A stretch of DNA of 40,630 nucleotides from Tritrichomonas foetus. Taxonomy: Eukaryota; Parabasalia; Tritrichomonadida; Tritrichomonadidae. Position 1 is the first letter of the stretch. The number at the start of each line of letters is the position of its first letter. Below, piece by piece: positions 18,654 to 28,172 of this stretch. The stretch covers positions 1-40,630 of the forward strand of contig MLAK01000761.1 in NCBI GenBank assembly GCA_001839685.1. Reading direction: 5' to 3'. The position numbers were made by a program, and so were the translations under genes. The notes below the pieces were generated by a model that did not search any database, was not told the DNA's origin, and was given only the letters and a program-made list of their open reading frames with translations.

Positions 18654-19601
18654 TCACACCACTCTCTTCAAAAATGGCGTCTTTTCACACTCTAAGCTCG
18701 ATCCATTGAATGTGATCTTGTAGTAGTCTCCTTCAAGTGATGCAAGACCGATCAACATCGAGTTTATCCATGAGAAACGCGGCATATAAACTGGCTGTCC
18801 GAGATTTTCTGTGCAGACTGGTTGAGTCGCCCTTGTTGCATTTGGAGCCCTCCTTCTGATGTCATAAACTCTGATAACTCCGCTTTTAGAGACTGATGCA
18901 ACAAAATCGCTTGATGGTGAAAAATCAATCGCCATAATGATGTCTTCTTTGGATCCTCTATCGAGGATAGCGCAGGTGCTTAGTGTCTTCAGCTCCCAAA
19001 TTCGGATGCAGTTTCCACTAAATCCTGCTGTTGCAAATAGAGTGCCATCATCTGAAAACTTCACAAGCGAAACTGCAGCTTCGTCAACAACGAAATTTGA
19101 TGATTGGATTTGGCCGCCAATTCCACGATGTAATGCGACTTGTTTATCAGTTGGGCCAGATAAAATGAGATTTGTGGAGTTTGGTGAAATCGCCATTGGA
19201 ACATGAACATTTTTGCCACATCCTAAATTATACATCATTTGGCCCGTTCGAGTATTCCAAACTTCTGTCTTAGTGTACATGCAAACAACGATGATATCTT
19301 TTCCAATGCCCATCGACAAAATATGATCTGAAAAATCATGCTCAAACGTCAATTGGCCTGTTTGATGGTCGAAAACGCGAACTGACTTACTATTGAATAC
19401 TTTTGGAGATGGTGCACCAGCCAGTGCAATAAAACGATATCCACTGTAGGTTGCGACTGCGCCCAAAGATAAATCTTCGCATTCACGGCTGAAGATCATA
19501 CCAAATGGGTCGCACCTGAAAATACGATATTGTGACGGAAGGACGATAGTAAAAGTCTGTCTATCATCATTAAAGCATAAAGATCTAATTGGCGAAATCA
19601 T
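18654..19601 (-). CDS. PROPPIN (Atg18/WIPI-like) with altered FRRG motif
   Basis: 315 residues from ATG at 19601. It is a WD40-like propeller matching the PROPPIN pattern. VRVFDHQTGQL (75-84) is followed by a blade with IIVVCMYTKTEVWNTRTG. Then VSLVKFSDDGTLFATAGFSG precedes IRIWEL, and DIIMAIDFSPSSDFVASVSK precedes GVIRVYDI. PROPPINs bind PI3P/PI(3,5)P2 and act in autophagy and endosome traffic through the motif [F/L]RRG, placed just before the IYSLAFSPDS-like blade. Here that place reads LDRG (213-216), so the first arginine is aspartate. The second arginine (215) remains. An upstream LHRG (157-160) is not in the right place. Copies of this family are usually 340-450 residues, so this one is short. 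It shares a 250-base divergent promoter with the copine. Confidence 0.7.
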   Translation of the reverse strand: MISPIRSLCFNDDRQTFTIVLPSQYRIFRCDPFGMIFSRECEDLSLGAVATYSGYRFIALAGAPSPKVFNSKSVRVFDHQTGQLTFEHDFSDHILSMGIGKDIIVVCMYTKTEVWNTRTGQMMYNLGCGKNVHVPMAISPNSTNLILSGPTDKQVALHRGIGGQIQSSNFVVDEAAVSLVKFSDDGTLFATAGFSGNCIRIWELKTLSTCAILDRGSKEDIIMAIDFSPSSDFVASVSKSGVIRVYDIRRRAPNATRATQPVCTENLGQPVYMPRFSWINSMLIGLASLEGDYYKITFNGSSLECEKTPFLKRVV

Positions 19602-19851
19602 TTTAGCTTTAAACGTTCTCCATTATTGTTAATCTCAGAAATTTTGTGAATTTCAGAAATTTTGTCTTGAATTAAATTGAGAATAATTGTAAAGGTCACA
19701 AAGAAGTGAAAATGTCACCAATTGAAATGCTACATGAAAAACTCTATTTTGCTACTTTTGAGAAGTTTATAAGTATCGATAACGATTTTTTATTGAGTAA
19801 ATTCATAATAATATGGTTAGAATTATTTTCTGATTTTTTCAACACAATTTA

Positions 19852-21418
19852 ATGCTAAAATCTGTTCAAAGCTGTTTTTCAACATATTTCGAGGAAGAGG
19901 ATGAAACTGTTGATCTTACAATCAGTGCGAAATTACGAATTAACGATAATCTGTATGATTTCTATTTCTAATTCCAGAAAGCAAAATTTTGGTTGCGCTT
20001 GTGCTGTTTACACCTTAGGAACAGATGATGTTTTCATTACTGAATCACAATGGAAAACAAAAACGCCACAGTTCACTACAAAATTATCCATCATCCCAAA
20101 ATTCACTGATCAGCAACAACTAAGGTTTGTTTTACTTGAAATGACACCAGTTATTCAATCAATTGATCAATACAAGCAAATAGGCGACGTTGTCATTTCA
20201 CTTGGTCAAATTCTTGTCAAAGGTGGAGTTGAAGCTACTTTAATGGGTGGCATTGGCGATGTCAACATAGAAGTTGATCAGGAATCACGTGGACGTGGTG
20301 TTCTTTCAATGATCGTCGCATTCGTCAGTATGCCAAAAGATCACTGGCTCATGAAAAACTACCCACAACTTGTTGTTCTCAAAAAAGGTCAAAATGATGA
20401 ATGGATTCCTGTTTTCTCTTCAGAAGTGATTAAACGATCAGAAACTGGACAATGGGCACCAATTTCACTTCCCTGTCGTTTAATTTGTGATTCTGATTAT
20501 AGCCGTCAAATTCGGCTGCTTGTTCAAGATGTTCAAAAAGGCAATAGAATCAAACCTATTGGTCATGTTGACATTCCTGTAAAGCTTGTTGGTGAAGCAA
20601 GAAATATGAGACTTGGTTTAATTCCTGCTGATCCAATCGTTGCACGTGCTGGATCCATTATTATTCGTGCAGCAACATTAATTGAACGACTAACCTTCTT
20701 TGGACATTTGAAACGTGGTTTACGTTTTAATTTTTCTTGTGCAATTGATTTTTCTGCAAATAATCGACCACCTAGAGATCCCAAATCTTATCACTATTCT
20801 TCACATGATCAAAAAACACCTTATGAAATAACAATCCAATCAATCGGTGGTGTAATTGAACAATATTCTGATGAGCAAATTTGCTATGCTTGGGGATTCG
20901 GTGCTAGAATTAATCGACAAATATGTCATACGATTTCATTGACTGATGAATCTGGAAATTCTCAATTAAGGTCTGTTCATAAAATGTTGAATGCGTATTC
21001 AACACTTTTTGATAAAATTTCATTTGATCGTCCAATAGCAGTTTGCCCTTCCATGAACATGGCCTTGAATCTTGTGAAAGGAAAGAAAGATCCTCGTTGT
21101 TATCTCGTTCATGTGATTATGATTTCCGATGATCCAAGTGATCTTAACCAATTCTGTGATTTACTTTATGTGAGCCAAAATGAAGCTTTGAGCGTAATTA
21201 TTGTAGGTATTGGTGATTCTGATTTTGCCAAAACAGAAGAAAAATTCCGTCCGGGTTGTCCTCATAAAAATTCACAAGGTGCGAAATTTGATAGGGATTT
21301 CGTGTCATTCTTGAAATATAGCGATTTTGGACAAGAAAACATTCCACAGATGATTTCAACAGCACTTTATTCAATTCCTGAACAAGCTATTCACTGGGCA
21401 GAAGTGAATACAATATAA
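19852..21418 (+). CDS. Copine (two C2 domains plus copine/vWA domain), one intron
   Basis: Proposed as two exons, 19852-19952 and 19978-21418, giving 513 residues. Exon 1 starts MLKSVQSCFSTYF and contains VDLTISAKL, the usual first strand of a copine C2A domain. It runs into a stop unless the 25-base intron is removed, and then the C2A strands continue in frame. C2A is about residues 18-135 and C2B about 145-270. The copine domain starts with FNFSCAIDFSANN and shows the family pattern YSDEQICYAWGFGARI, SVIIVGIGDSDF and IPEQAIHWAE near the C-terminus. Copines are cytosolic proteins that bind phospholipids in response to calcium. The usual SDP calcium-loop motif of C2A is missing. The metal-site motif is D291-F-S-A-N, not DxSxS. 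Without the intron, translation could only start at 19901, which would lose the first C2 strand. Confidence 0.8.
19953..19977 (+). other. 25-base spliceosomal intron in the copine gene
   Basis: It begins GTATGA and ends CTAATTCCAG, so it has GT-AG ends, a 5' site close to the trichomonad GTATGT, and a CTAAT branch-like element 5 bases before the CAG. Its length (25, which is 1 modulo 3) exactly converts the frame of the upstream exon into the frame of the downstream exon. Both flanks read as copine C2 sequence. Very short introns of about this size have been reported in Trichomonas vaginalis, as I recall it. Confidence 0.7.
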
Positions 21419-21581
21419 AGTCACATGTTTCAATCTATTATTCAAAGAATTACTAAATATGTTTATTATTGTATTAAAAATTTAAATCGAATAATTATTT
21501 TCTTATAATTTCTCAAAGATTTCTATGTTTTTGGTAAGAAATAGATTTTGATTGCAGATTTATTTATCACGAGAAAAGTGT

Positions 21582-21650
21582 AGAAACTAAATAAATGAAT
21601 AAAGTAGAAATGTGAAGAAACTAAATAATTGAATAAAATAGAAATATTGA
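21582..21650. repeat. 34/35-base tandem duplication
   Basis: A 34-base unit starting AGAAACTAAATAAATGAATA (21582-21615) is followed directly by a 35-base near copy (21616-21650) with a few changes. It lies in the 289-base spacer between the convergent copine and helical-repeat genes. Confidence 0.75.
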
Positions 21651-21707
21651 ATAATATATAATATTTAATAAAAACAAAAATAAAAGAAAAATAATACAAA
21701 ATCCTAA

Positions 21708-23294
21708 TTAACAGTCAAGGAAATTCAGAAACTCTTGAGCTTCATGGACAACTTTTTCATCATCAAACTCAATAAGAGGAAGAAATTCATCATAGAATTG
21801 ATGAAATTGTTTTCTTATAATTTCTGATTTCCTTGTTATGATCTTACACAAATGAATAGTATTCATTAAAATTAGAGGATCATCACTTCCAATGTAATTC
21901 AAAATGGATTCATAAAAATCATCAGTCACAACTTCACAAATTTGGGCTTCATTCATGTAAAATGTCAGAATTATGAAATCATCTAAAGTCTTCAATTTAA
22001 ATTCAAAAGCAATATCTTTCGTACTCCTTTCCAGCTCAATAAACAAATTTTTCACCAAAATGGGTATCGCTATCTGTGGCACATTTGCTTCATTTAAACA
22101 ATTATTCAAATTATTCTGGTCATTATTTGATTTATTATTCACAGTGCTATCAACATTGCTATTTACAATGTTATCCATAGTATTATTTGGTGATTGATTC
22201 AGGCTTGAATTAGAGTTGAACACGAAAATATGGTTATTTAAATTCAAATTTAAAATATTGTTAAAAGTTTTAATATTTTGTGCTTGAATCATAAAATGAT
22301 TGCTGAAATAATTATTTGAATTGGCATTTCGATGACTGTGCCAATTATGGTTAATGTTTTGGGAGAGTTTGCCCAAGTTGTAATTTGTCTCTTTTAAAAT
22401 GAAAGAAACAATGTCAATTGCCATTAATTTGATACCTAAATCACTAGAATCTACAAGTGAACATATAAATTTGTAATTAAATTCTGAACAGAATCCTGAA
22501 ATTTGTTTAAAAAATTCAACACATTGGCGAATAATAATTAATGAATTAAAAATATCTTCTTGATCCAAGCATGGACTAATCAATAATGCATTGATTTCTT
22601 TGATTATGTTTTTGAAAGAAAATACAAATTTGATAAAATCGTTGTTTTTACAAAGCAATGCATATATTTTAATTGGATATTTAAATTCATTTCCAGCAAT
22701 TAGCATTTCTATTGGTTGTACAAGCTTACAAATAAAATTTTCTGGCATTTTCCAACTCATTTCGGCAAATTTATAAATAGCTTTTCCATAAAGAGAAACA
22801 TCATCTGAAACCCGCATTAATTGTGTAATGTCATAAAATAAATCACGATCTAATTTGGTTAATGTTTTAGTGAAGATTCCAATTAAACTATTAAATGTTT
22901 CTTCAGGAAACATTTTCATTAAATTGAGAGCGATTTGTGGTATATCTATTTCTGAATACTCTGATATGAGATTTGGCTTCATTGCTATTTCAGATAAAAA
23001 AATTTGAGAAAATATTTCAATGCTTTCTGGATTTTTTAATGATTCAATAATATGATTAAAAAAATTTAAATTTGGTTTCTTAGAAAATAAGTGACGAAGC
23101 ATTCGAGTACATTCAAATTTGTCTTTTTGCTCCAATGATGAATAATTCTGAAGCAAAAAAATAATATGATTGGATATGATTTCAAACATATCATCTTCTA
23201 AATTTAATGTTTCATATTGATTAAAGTTAATCAGATTTGAAAAAGAAGACAAATCCTTTTTTAAGTAAAAGTCTTTGGTATATTTATAAAACAT
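21708..23294 (-). CDS. Helical-repeat (ARM/HEAT-like) protein with Asn-rich insert
   Basis: 528 residues from the ATG at 23292-23294 (MFYKYTKDFYLKKDL). The frame continues nine codons upstream but begins with TTG, so the ATG is preferred. Residues 20-310 are amphipathic helices resembling ARM/HEAT repeats (ESLKNPESIEIFSQIFLSEI, PQIALNLMKMFPEE, LGIKLMAIDIVSFILKE). Residues about 318-410 are low-complexity and very rich in Asn. Helical repeats then resume (VPQIAIPILVKNLFIEL, SDDPLILMNTIHLCKII) to the end. This style of divergent ARM protein is common in trichomonads, and I know of no assigned function. It would be a protein-binding scaffold by fold. It is divergent from the beta-mannosidase across a 254-base spacer. 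Confidence 0.65.
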   Translation of the reverse strand: MFYKYTKDFYLKKDLSSFSNLINFNQYETLNLEDDMFEIISNHIIFLLQNYSSLEQKDKFECTRMLRHLFSKKPNLNFFNHIIESLKNPESIEIFSQIFLSEIAMKPNLISEYSEIDIPQIALNLMKMFPEETFNSLIGIFTKTLTKLDRDLFYDITQLMRVSDDVSLYGKAIYKFAEMSWKMPENFICKLVQPIEMLIAGNEFKYPIKIYALLCKNNDFIKFVFSFKNIIKEINALLISPCLDQEDIFNSLIIIRQCVEFFKQISGFCSEFNYKFICSLVDSSDLGIKLMAIDIVSFILKETNYNLGKLSQNINHNWHSHRNANSNNYFSNHFMIQAQNIKTFNNILNLNLNNHIFVFNSNSSLNQSPNNTMDNIVNSNVDSTVNNKSNNDQNNLNNCLNEANVPQIAIPILVKNLFIELERSTKDIAFEFKLKTLDDFIILTFYMNEAQICEVVTDDFYESILNYIGSDDPLILMNTIHLCKIITRKSEIIRKQFHQFYDEFLPLIEFDDEKVVHEAQEFLNFLDC

Positions 23295-23515
23295 TACCAA
23301 ATCCTTTCTGAACTTTTTCAAATTTATCGTCGTGTTTTATAATATTGAAAAAGTTCATAATTTAAAAAGTTAAATTCATTATGAAACAATCAAGATGAAA
23401 ACTGAAAGGTCAAAAATAACTGTTATTTTTTCATTGTATCGTTTCAATTTCATTCAATTTTTCTTTGGAAATAGGATGAGTTCTATTGAAAAATTCAGAG
23501 ATTTATAACTTCCAA

Positions 23516-23528
23516 TATTGAAAAAATC
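23516..23528 (+). promoter_or_regulatory. TATTGAAAAAATC element before the GH2 gene
   Basis: It starts 33 bases before the ATG at 23549. The same TATTGAAAAA core occurs at 23484-23493 and 23343-23352 in this spacer, and within the exact AAAGTATTGAAAAA copies before the genes at 32227 and 35695. The function is inferred from position only. Confidence 0.35.
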
Positions 23529-23548
23529 GATTTTGGAGTAAATTCAAA

Positions 23549-25987
23549 ATGCTTCTTGATGGAGTTTGGCAACTTTCGTGCGCTGCACGAAAGATCGCAG
23601 ACTTGCCTATTTCCATCCCAGGCGATGTTCACACAGCTCTTCTTGCAGCAAAACTTATTCCAGATCCATATTATTCCACAAATGAAAACTTGGTTCAATG
23701 GGTTTCTGGCGTCGAATGGACAATCCAAAGAACCTTCGAAGTTACGAAAATCAATGCCTTCTCTGCAATGATGCTTGTTCTCGAAATCGTTGACACGTTT
23801 GCCACTATTTTCATTAATGGCCAAGAAGCCTTCTCCACAACATCCTGCTTCAAATTCTATCGCCAAGACGTCTACAAATACCTTCACGAAGGTACAAACA
23901 ACATCACAATCACTTTCAAGGTCGCCTCCAAACAAGCCTCAAATAGATATTTCAAAATGTTGCCAAAAAGCTATCCATACAGCGACGGTAATAACAAGAT
24001 ACCTTTTATGAATTACATTCGATCACCGCAATTTCACTCAGGCTGGGATTGGGGATTATGTCTTGTTCCGTCCGGAATCTATCAATCCATCCAACTCCTT
24101 CCAATCAAAAACTTTGATCTCAAGGAAGTTGCTGTCACCCAAGTATGTGAAGATGATGACATCATCTTAAAAGTTGACGTTCATTTCAACTGCTACAAAC
24201 GGATTGAACAAACTGAGTTGAAAATTGAATTTGAATCAATGACAAAAACCGATACACTTTCAAATTATGAACCAGGTGAATACGTTCTTCATTATGTCAT
24301 TCCAACTGTCGGTCTTGAGCGTTGGACAACTCACGAGTTTGGTAAGCAGCCACTTTATGACCTCAAAGTTTCACTTGATGATTATTCAATAACAAAGCGC
24401 ATCGGTATCAGAAAATTAATTGTCGATACTCATGATGATGATTATGGAACTACATTCCAATTTGTCTTGAACGATAGAATCGTTAACGCTAAAGGTGCTA
24501 ACTACATCCCACCAGATGCAATTCCATCCAGAATGACCTATCAACTTTGTTATGACCTTATCAAAGATATGGTTGATAGCAACATGAATATTATTCGAAT
24601 TTGGGGTGGTGGTTACTATCCAACATATTTATATGATATTTGTGATGAGCTTGGTGTTCTTGTTTGGCAAGATTTCATGTTCGGATGTGCTCAGTATCCA
24701 ACAGAAGATTATTTCCTACAGGAAGTCGATGACGAGCTTCATGATCAAATATTAAGAAATAAGCATCACGCCTGTATTGCTCTCTGGTGTGGTGATAATG
24801 AAGATTATATTGCAATCGGTTGGTTCAGCTTCACCCCAGAATATAAGCAATTCCTTAAAGATGAATATAAGAAGTTGAATCAATTCATTAAATCGAAAGT
24901 TGAACAATACGATGAAAGTCGAAGATTCTGGCCAGGCTCACCAAGTGATGGAACATTCGATTATGATGGTGAATGGACCAACCAATATAGAGGTGATATG
25001 CATTATTGGGAAGTTTGGCACGGTGGTCAACCATTTGAATCATTTTATACAATCATGCCAAGATTCTGTTCTGAGTTTGGTTACCAATCTTATTCATCAC
25101 CACCAACAGTTAAAACTTACTTACCTGAAGATGAATGGAATATTTACTCCAATTCATTTGATTCTCACCAAAAGAATGCAGCTGGAAATTCTCTTATTGC
25201 AAACATGTTTGCAAATTACTTTAAAGTTCCAACAACCTTCATCCATCAACTTTATCTTTCACAAGTTCAACAATCAATTGCTATTCGCATGGGATGTGAA
25301 TACTTCAGAACAAGGAAGCCATATACAAGAGGTATCATTTACTGGCAAATCAATGATTGCTGGCCAGTGACATCATGGTCATCAATCGAATATGGTGGAC
25401 GTTGGAAGCAGCTTCAATATCATGCTAGAAGATTCTTTGATCCAATTATGCCAACATTCTTTGAAGATAAGGAGAATAAGAAAACTCTTGCTCTTTATGT
25501 AGTCAATGATAGAATTGAAGCAACAGCATTCACTGTAAAAGTTGAATGGATTGACTTCGATGGAAAAATCATTAAATCATGGAATCAAATTTCTCACACA
25601 TCTCAATCTGATACAGCCGATATTGTCTGGAGTATCGACAACAGTGAATTTGATCAAAAACGTGATCAAGGTTTCTTCAGAGTCGTTTTAACCGAAGCTG
25701 AATCAGGAAGAAAAGTTACAAACTTCTTCTTTGCAACAGAATATAAGAATTGCGACTTGAGACTCGCCAATATCAAGGCTACAATCCAAAAGGATGGAAC
25801 TGGATCAAAGATCACTCTTTCAACAGACAAGCCTGCATTCTTCGTTCATCTTGAAAGTGAAAAAGTGAAGAAATTCTCAGATTCATCACTCCTTCTTGTC
25901 CCTGGTGAAGAAATTACTGTTACATGTGCTGAACAAATTACTCTTGAAGACCTTACAATCTATCAACTCGCTGAAGTTGGTCGTTAA
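23549..25987 (+). CDS. Beta-mannosidase, glycoside hydrolase family 2
   Basis: 812 residues from ATG at 23549 (MLLDGVWQLSCAARK). Beta-mannosidase (EC 3.2.1.25) removes terminal beta-linked mannose from glycan fragments. Domain order follows the family: a galactose-binding-like N-domain (about 1-165, with PGDVHTALL and the conserved SPQFHSGWDWGLCLVPSGI), an Ig-like domain, a TIM barrel (about 290-620) and C-terminal beta-sandwiches. The acid/base region is W413-CGDN-E418 (family WxGNNE). The nucleophile is E509 in RFCSEFGYQS. No signal peptide is visible, so it may act in the cytosol or reach a lysosome-like compartment by another route. Codons end in C more often than in neighbouring genes, as in a highly expressed or acquired gene. 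The length is typical (about 800-880). Confidence 0.9.
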   Translation: MLLDGVWQLSCAARKIADLPISIPGDVHTALLAAKLIPDPYYSTNENLVQWVSGVEWTIQRTFEVTKINAFSAMMLVLEIVDTFATIFINGQEAFSTTSCFKFYRQDVYKYLHEGTNNITITFKVASKQASNRYFKMLPKSYPYSDGNNKIPFMNYIRSPQFHSGWDWGLCLVPSGIYQSIQLLPIKNFDLKEVAVTQVCEDDDIILKVDVHFNCYKRIEQTELKIEFESMTKTDTLSNYEPGEYVLHYVIPTVGLERWTTHEFGKQPLYDLKVSLDDYSITKRIGIRKLIVDTHDDDYGTTFQFVLNDRIVNAKGANYIPPDAIPSRMTYQLCYDLIKDMVDSNMNIIRIWGGGYYPTYLYDICDELGVLVWQDFMFGCAQYPTEDYFLQEVDDELHDQILRNKHHACIALWCGDNEDYIAIGWFSFTPEYKQFLKDEYKKLNQFIKSKVEQYDESRRFWPGSPSDGTFDYDGEWTNQYRGDMHYWEVWHGGQPFESFYTIMPRFCSEFGYQSYSSPPTVKTYLPEDEWNIYSNSFDSHQKNAAGNSLIANMFANYFKVPTTFIHQLYLSQVQQSIAIRMGCEYFRTRKPYTRGIIYWQINDCWPVTSWSSIEYGGRWKQLQYHARRFFDPIMPTFFEDKENKKTLALYVVNDRIEATAFTVKVEWIDFDGKIIKSWNQISHTSQSDTADIVWSIDNSEFDQKRDQGFFRVVLTEAESGRKVTNFFFATEYKNCDLRLANIKATIQKDGTGSKITLSTDKPAFFVHLESEKVKKFSDSSLLLVPGEEITVTCAEQITLEDLTIYQLAEVGR

Positions 25988-26360
25988 TTAATTTAAATTT
26001 AAATTAAAAGTTTCTTTGATATATTGTCATAATAATTTTATTTTACTTTAATTCATTTCATTCATATTTTCTTGTCGCCCTAATATATAAATAATGTGTC
26101 TAAGTAAAAATCAGCATTATGAAAAAGATCCCACAATATTAAGTATGCGTAATTATATCTAATTTGACTAAATTGACTCAGTTAGTCTGCTAACAGCATG
26201 GATAAGCACGGTCTGACTCTAACCAAACATTCATTATATTTTTCAAAGCTTTTGATTTGATATCAGATAATGATGATTTGAGATCTTTCACAAAAAGATA
26301 GAAATATTTGAATATGGAAGATGAATGGTTGCATAGAAAATTCGGAAGATCCATCATCCG
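25988..26360. other. Spacer with a small hairpin and a short upstream ORF
   Basis: 373 bases before the RasGAP gene. It holds a GTTAG-TCTG-CTAAC hairpin (26181-26194) inside a GC-richer patch (26175-26225). A 16-codon ORF (26314-26364, MEDEWLHRKFGRSIIR) has a stop that overlaps the next ATG as ATGA. No further gene was recognised. Confidence 0.35.
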
Positions 26361-28172
26361 ATGAAAAAATTAACCTTGATAAAAGGTCAATTTCAATATG
26401 TCAGATTCAGACATCATTTTGAATATATCACAGAAAAAGCACCAATGAATAATACCCAAGGTGATGAAACCAAAACAACAACGGAGCCATTTTATCTCTT
26501 TAATCAATATGCTGATGGAGTTGAAGAAATGATCAACAAAATCGATTATTCGAAATTACCAAAACTCAATGATAAAACTCTAATCGAGGCTAAAACGGAT
26601 ATAATGAAAGAATTAGATCAAATAGATGATAAAAACGATAATGGTAAGCTTCCAGAAACCCTATCATCATTTTTCAAAATCATCAATCAGTTTTTTACAA
26701 ATGATGTTTTACATCACTTATTAAATCATTATCCAGTTGCAATGTCATCAGGAAAAAATGTACAAGATATATCTTTATTCTTAATTTTGTTGATCCATGA
26801 TAGTAAAGATCCACAAAAAACTTTGCATTTAATAATGGATAAATTTGCTTTAAACAACTGGCATAAAGGATCTTCAGCACAAAACAGTACCATTCGATCA
26901 GCGTGCGTGTGTATGAAAAGAGGTAAAGAATTCAATCCCAAAAAATACACCTGGATCATTGTAGATAAAAATAAACACTTAATAAAACATAAAATGGAAA
27001 ATGGTTTGGTTTCAAGTACTTCAAAAATCCCAATTTGTAAAATTAAGGCAAATGGTAAAACCATTCGAGTATTTGATAAAAAGGATAAAAATGTCGGAAC
27101 TTATTATCCAATTGATATTGAACAAATCAAATTTTGGAAAGATCCAAGCACACCATATCCAATAATATTTACATCAGTTCCAAAACCAATTCCTATAGAA
27201 ATAACAGAATCTTTATTTGAAGCCTTGACTAGTGATGATCTTCTTGTGCTAAAAACAGTAGCACATTTCAGTGTAACAAAAGTTGGTGAAGGGATGGGAT
27301 TAAGTGAAGCATTACTGAATGTGTTTTCTTATGCTGGAAAAGTTCATCCAATGCTTGTTGCTCTTGCTGGTATAGAATATTCCAATCCTTCTCTCAAAAC
27401 TACAACAGTCCTTCGATCTAATTCTCACTTAACAAATATGTTTAAAATATTTTTTAATCGTTTTGGGAAATCTTACTATCAAGCAATTTTAAAAGCATTA
27501 ATTAAATATGTGGAAAGCAATGGTGATATTGGCCTGAGAGATCCAGAAACAGCAAAAGAAGAACGGGCGAAAAAAGTTTTATTTACTGTTCTTAAAAATA
27601 TTATGAGAAGTTCTGATAAAGTTCCAGACCAATTACGTCATATTGCATCAATTTTAAGATCATTTACATCAATTCGATTTAATGATAAAATCGCAACATT
27701 TAATTCTTTGTCGGGTTTCTTTTGTCTTCGTTTTATTACTGCTTTAATGACTGATCCAACTAATTTTGATACAAAATTCATTCTTGAAGAAGATACTCAA
27801 AGAATGATAATGGTTCCTTTTTCACAATTGTTACAAATGCCTCTCAACTTGACATTACTTCATAATAAAATGGAAAGATTTTCAGAATGGAATGAAAGAA
27901 TATCTTCACATGTTTTCCCACAATTAATGCAATTTGTTTATTCACTTGGTGATTATAAAAAGAAGCCTGAATACCCACCGCCATCACCTGAAACATTAAA
28001 ATCGTCATTAGAATTGGTTTTACAAACGATTTCCAGTAATAAAACAAAATTCCAGGATCGTTATAACCAACTTCTTCGTGACAGAAATGAGAAGTGGCCA
28101 ACAGTCGGATGGGAATTTGGTCAGTTTTTATGTGAATTTTTCAAAAATACAATCGAAGATAAAATTTATTAA
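26361..28172 (+). CDS. RasGAP-domain protein
   Basis: 603 residues from the first in-frame ATG (26361). A second ATG at 26445 (MNNTQGDETK, residue 29) may be the true start, since a TCACA initiator-like box lies 15 bases upstream of it. Residues about 290-500 match the Ras GTPase-activating fold. SDDLLVLKTVAHF and LSEALLNVFSYAGKVHPMLV are the first helices. LRSNSHLTNMFKIFF carries the arginine finger R352, as in the family's FRxNSxxxK-like motif. SGFFCLRFI (451-459) is the conserved FLR motif with R457. It should speed GTP hydrolysis by a Ras-like GTPase. The N-terminal half (1-285) has no recognised domain. The C-terminus (about 500-603) is helical. TAAA overlaps the stop. The Cdc25 gene follows 195 bases later on the same strand. 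Confidence 0.75.
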   Translation: MKKLTLIKGQFQYVRFRHHFEYITEKAPMNNTQGDETKTTTEPFYLFNQYADGVEEMINKIDYSKLPKLNDKTLIEAKTDIMKELDQIDDKNDNGKLPETLSSFFKIINQFFTNDVLHHLLNHYPVAMSSGKNVQDISLFLILLIHDSKDPQKTLHLIMDKFALNNWHKGSSAQNSTIRSACVCMKRGKEFNPKKYTWIIVDKNKHLIKHKMENGLVSSTSKIPICKIKANGKTIRVFDKKDKNVGTYYPIDIEQIKFWKDPSTPYPIIFTSVPKPIPIEITESLFEALTSDDLLVLKTVAHFSVTKVGEGMGLSEALLNVFSYAGKVHPMLVALAGIEYSNPSLKTTTVLRSNSHLTNMFKIFFNRFGKSYYQAILKALIKYVESNGDIGLRDPETAKEERAKKVLFTVLKNIMRSSDKVPDQLRHIASILRSFTSIRFNDKIATFNSLSGFFCLRFITALMTDPTNFDTKFILEEDTQRMIMVPFSQLLQMPLNLTLLHNKMERFSEWNERISSHVFPQLMQFVYSLGDYKKKPEYPPPSPETLKSSLELVLQTISSNKTKFQDRYNQLLRDRNEKWPTVGWEFGQFLCEFFKNTIEDKIY

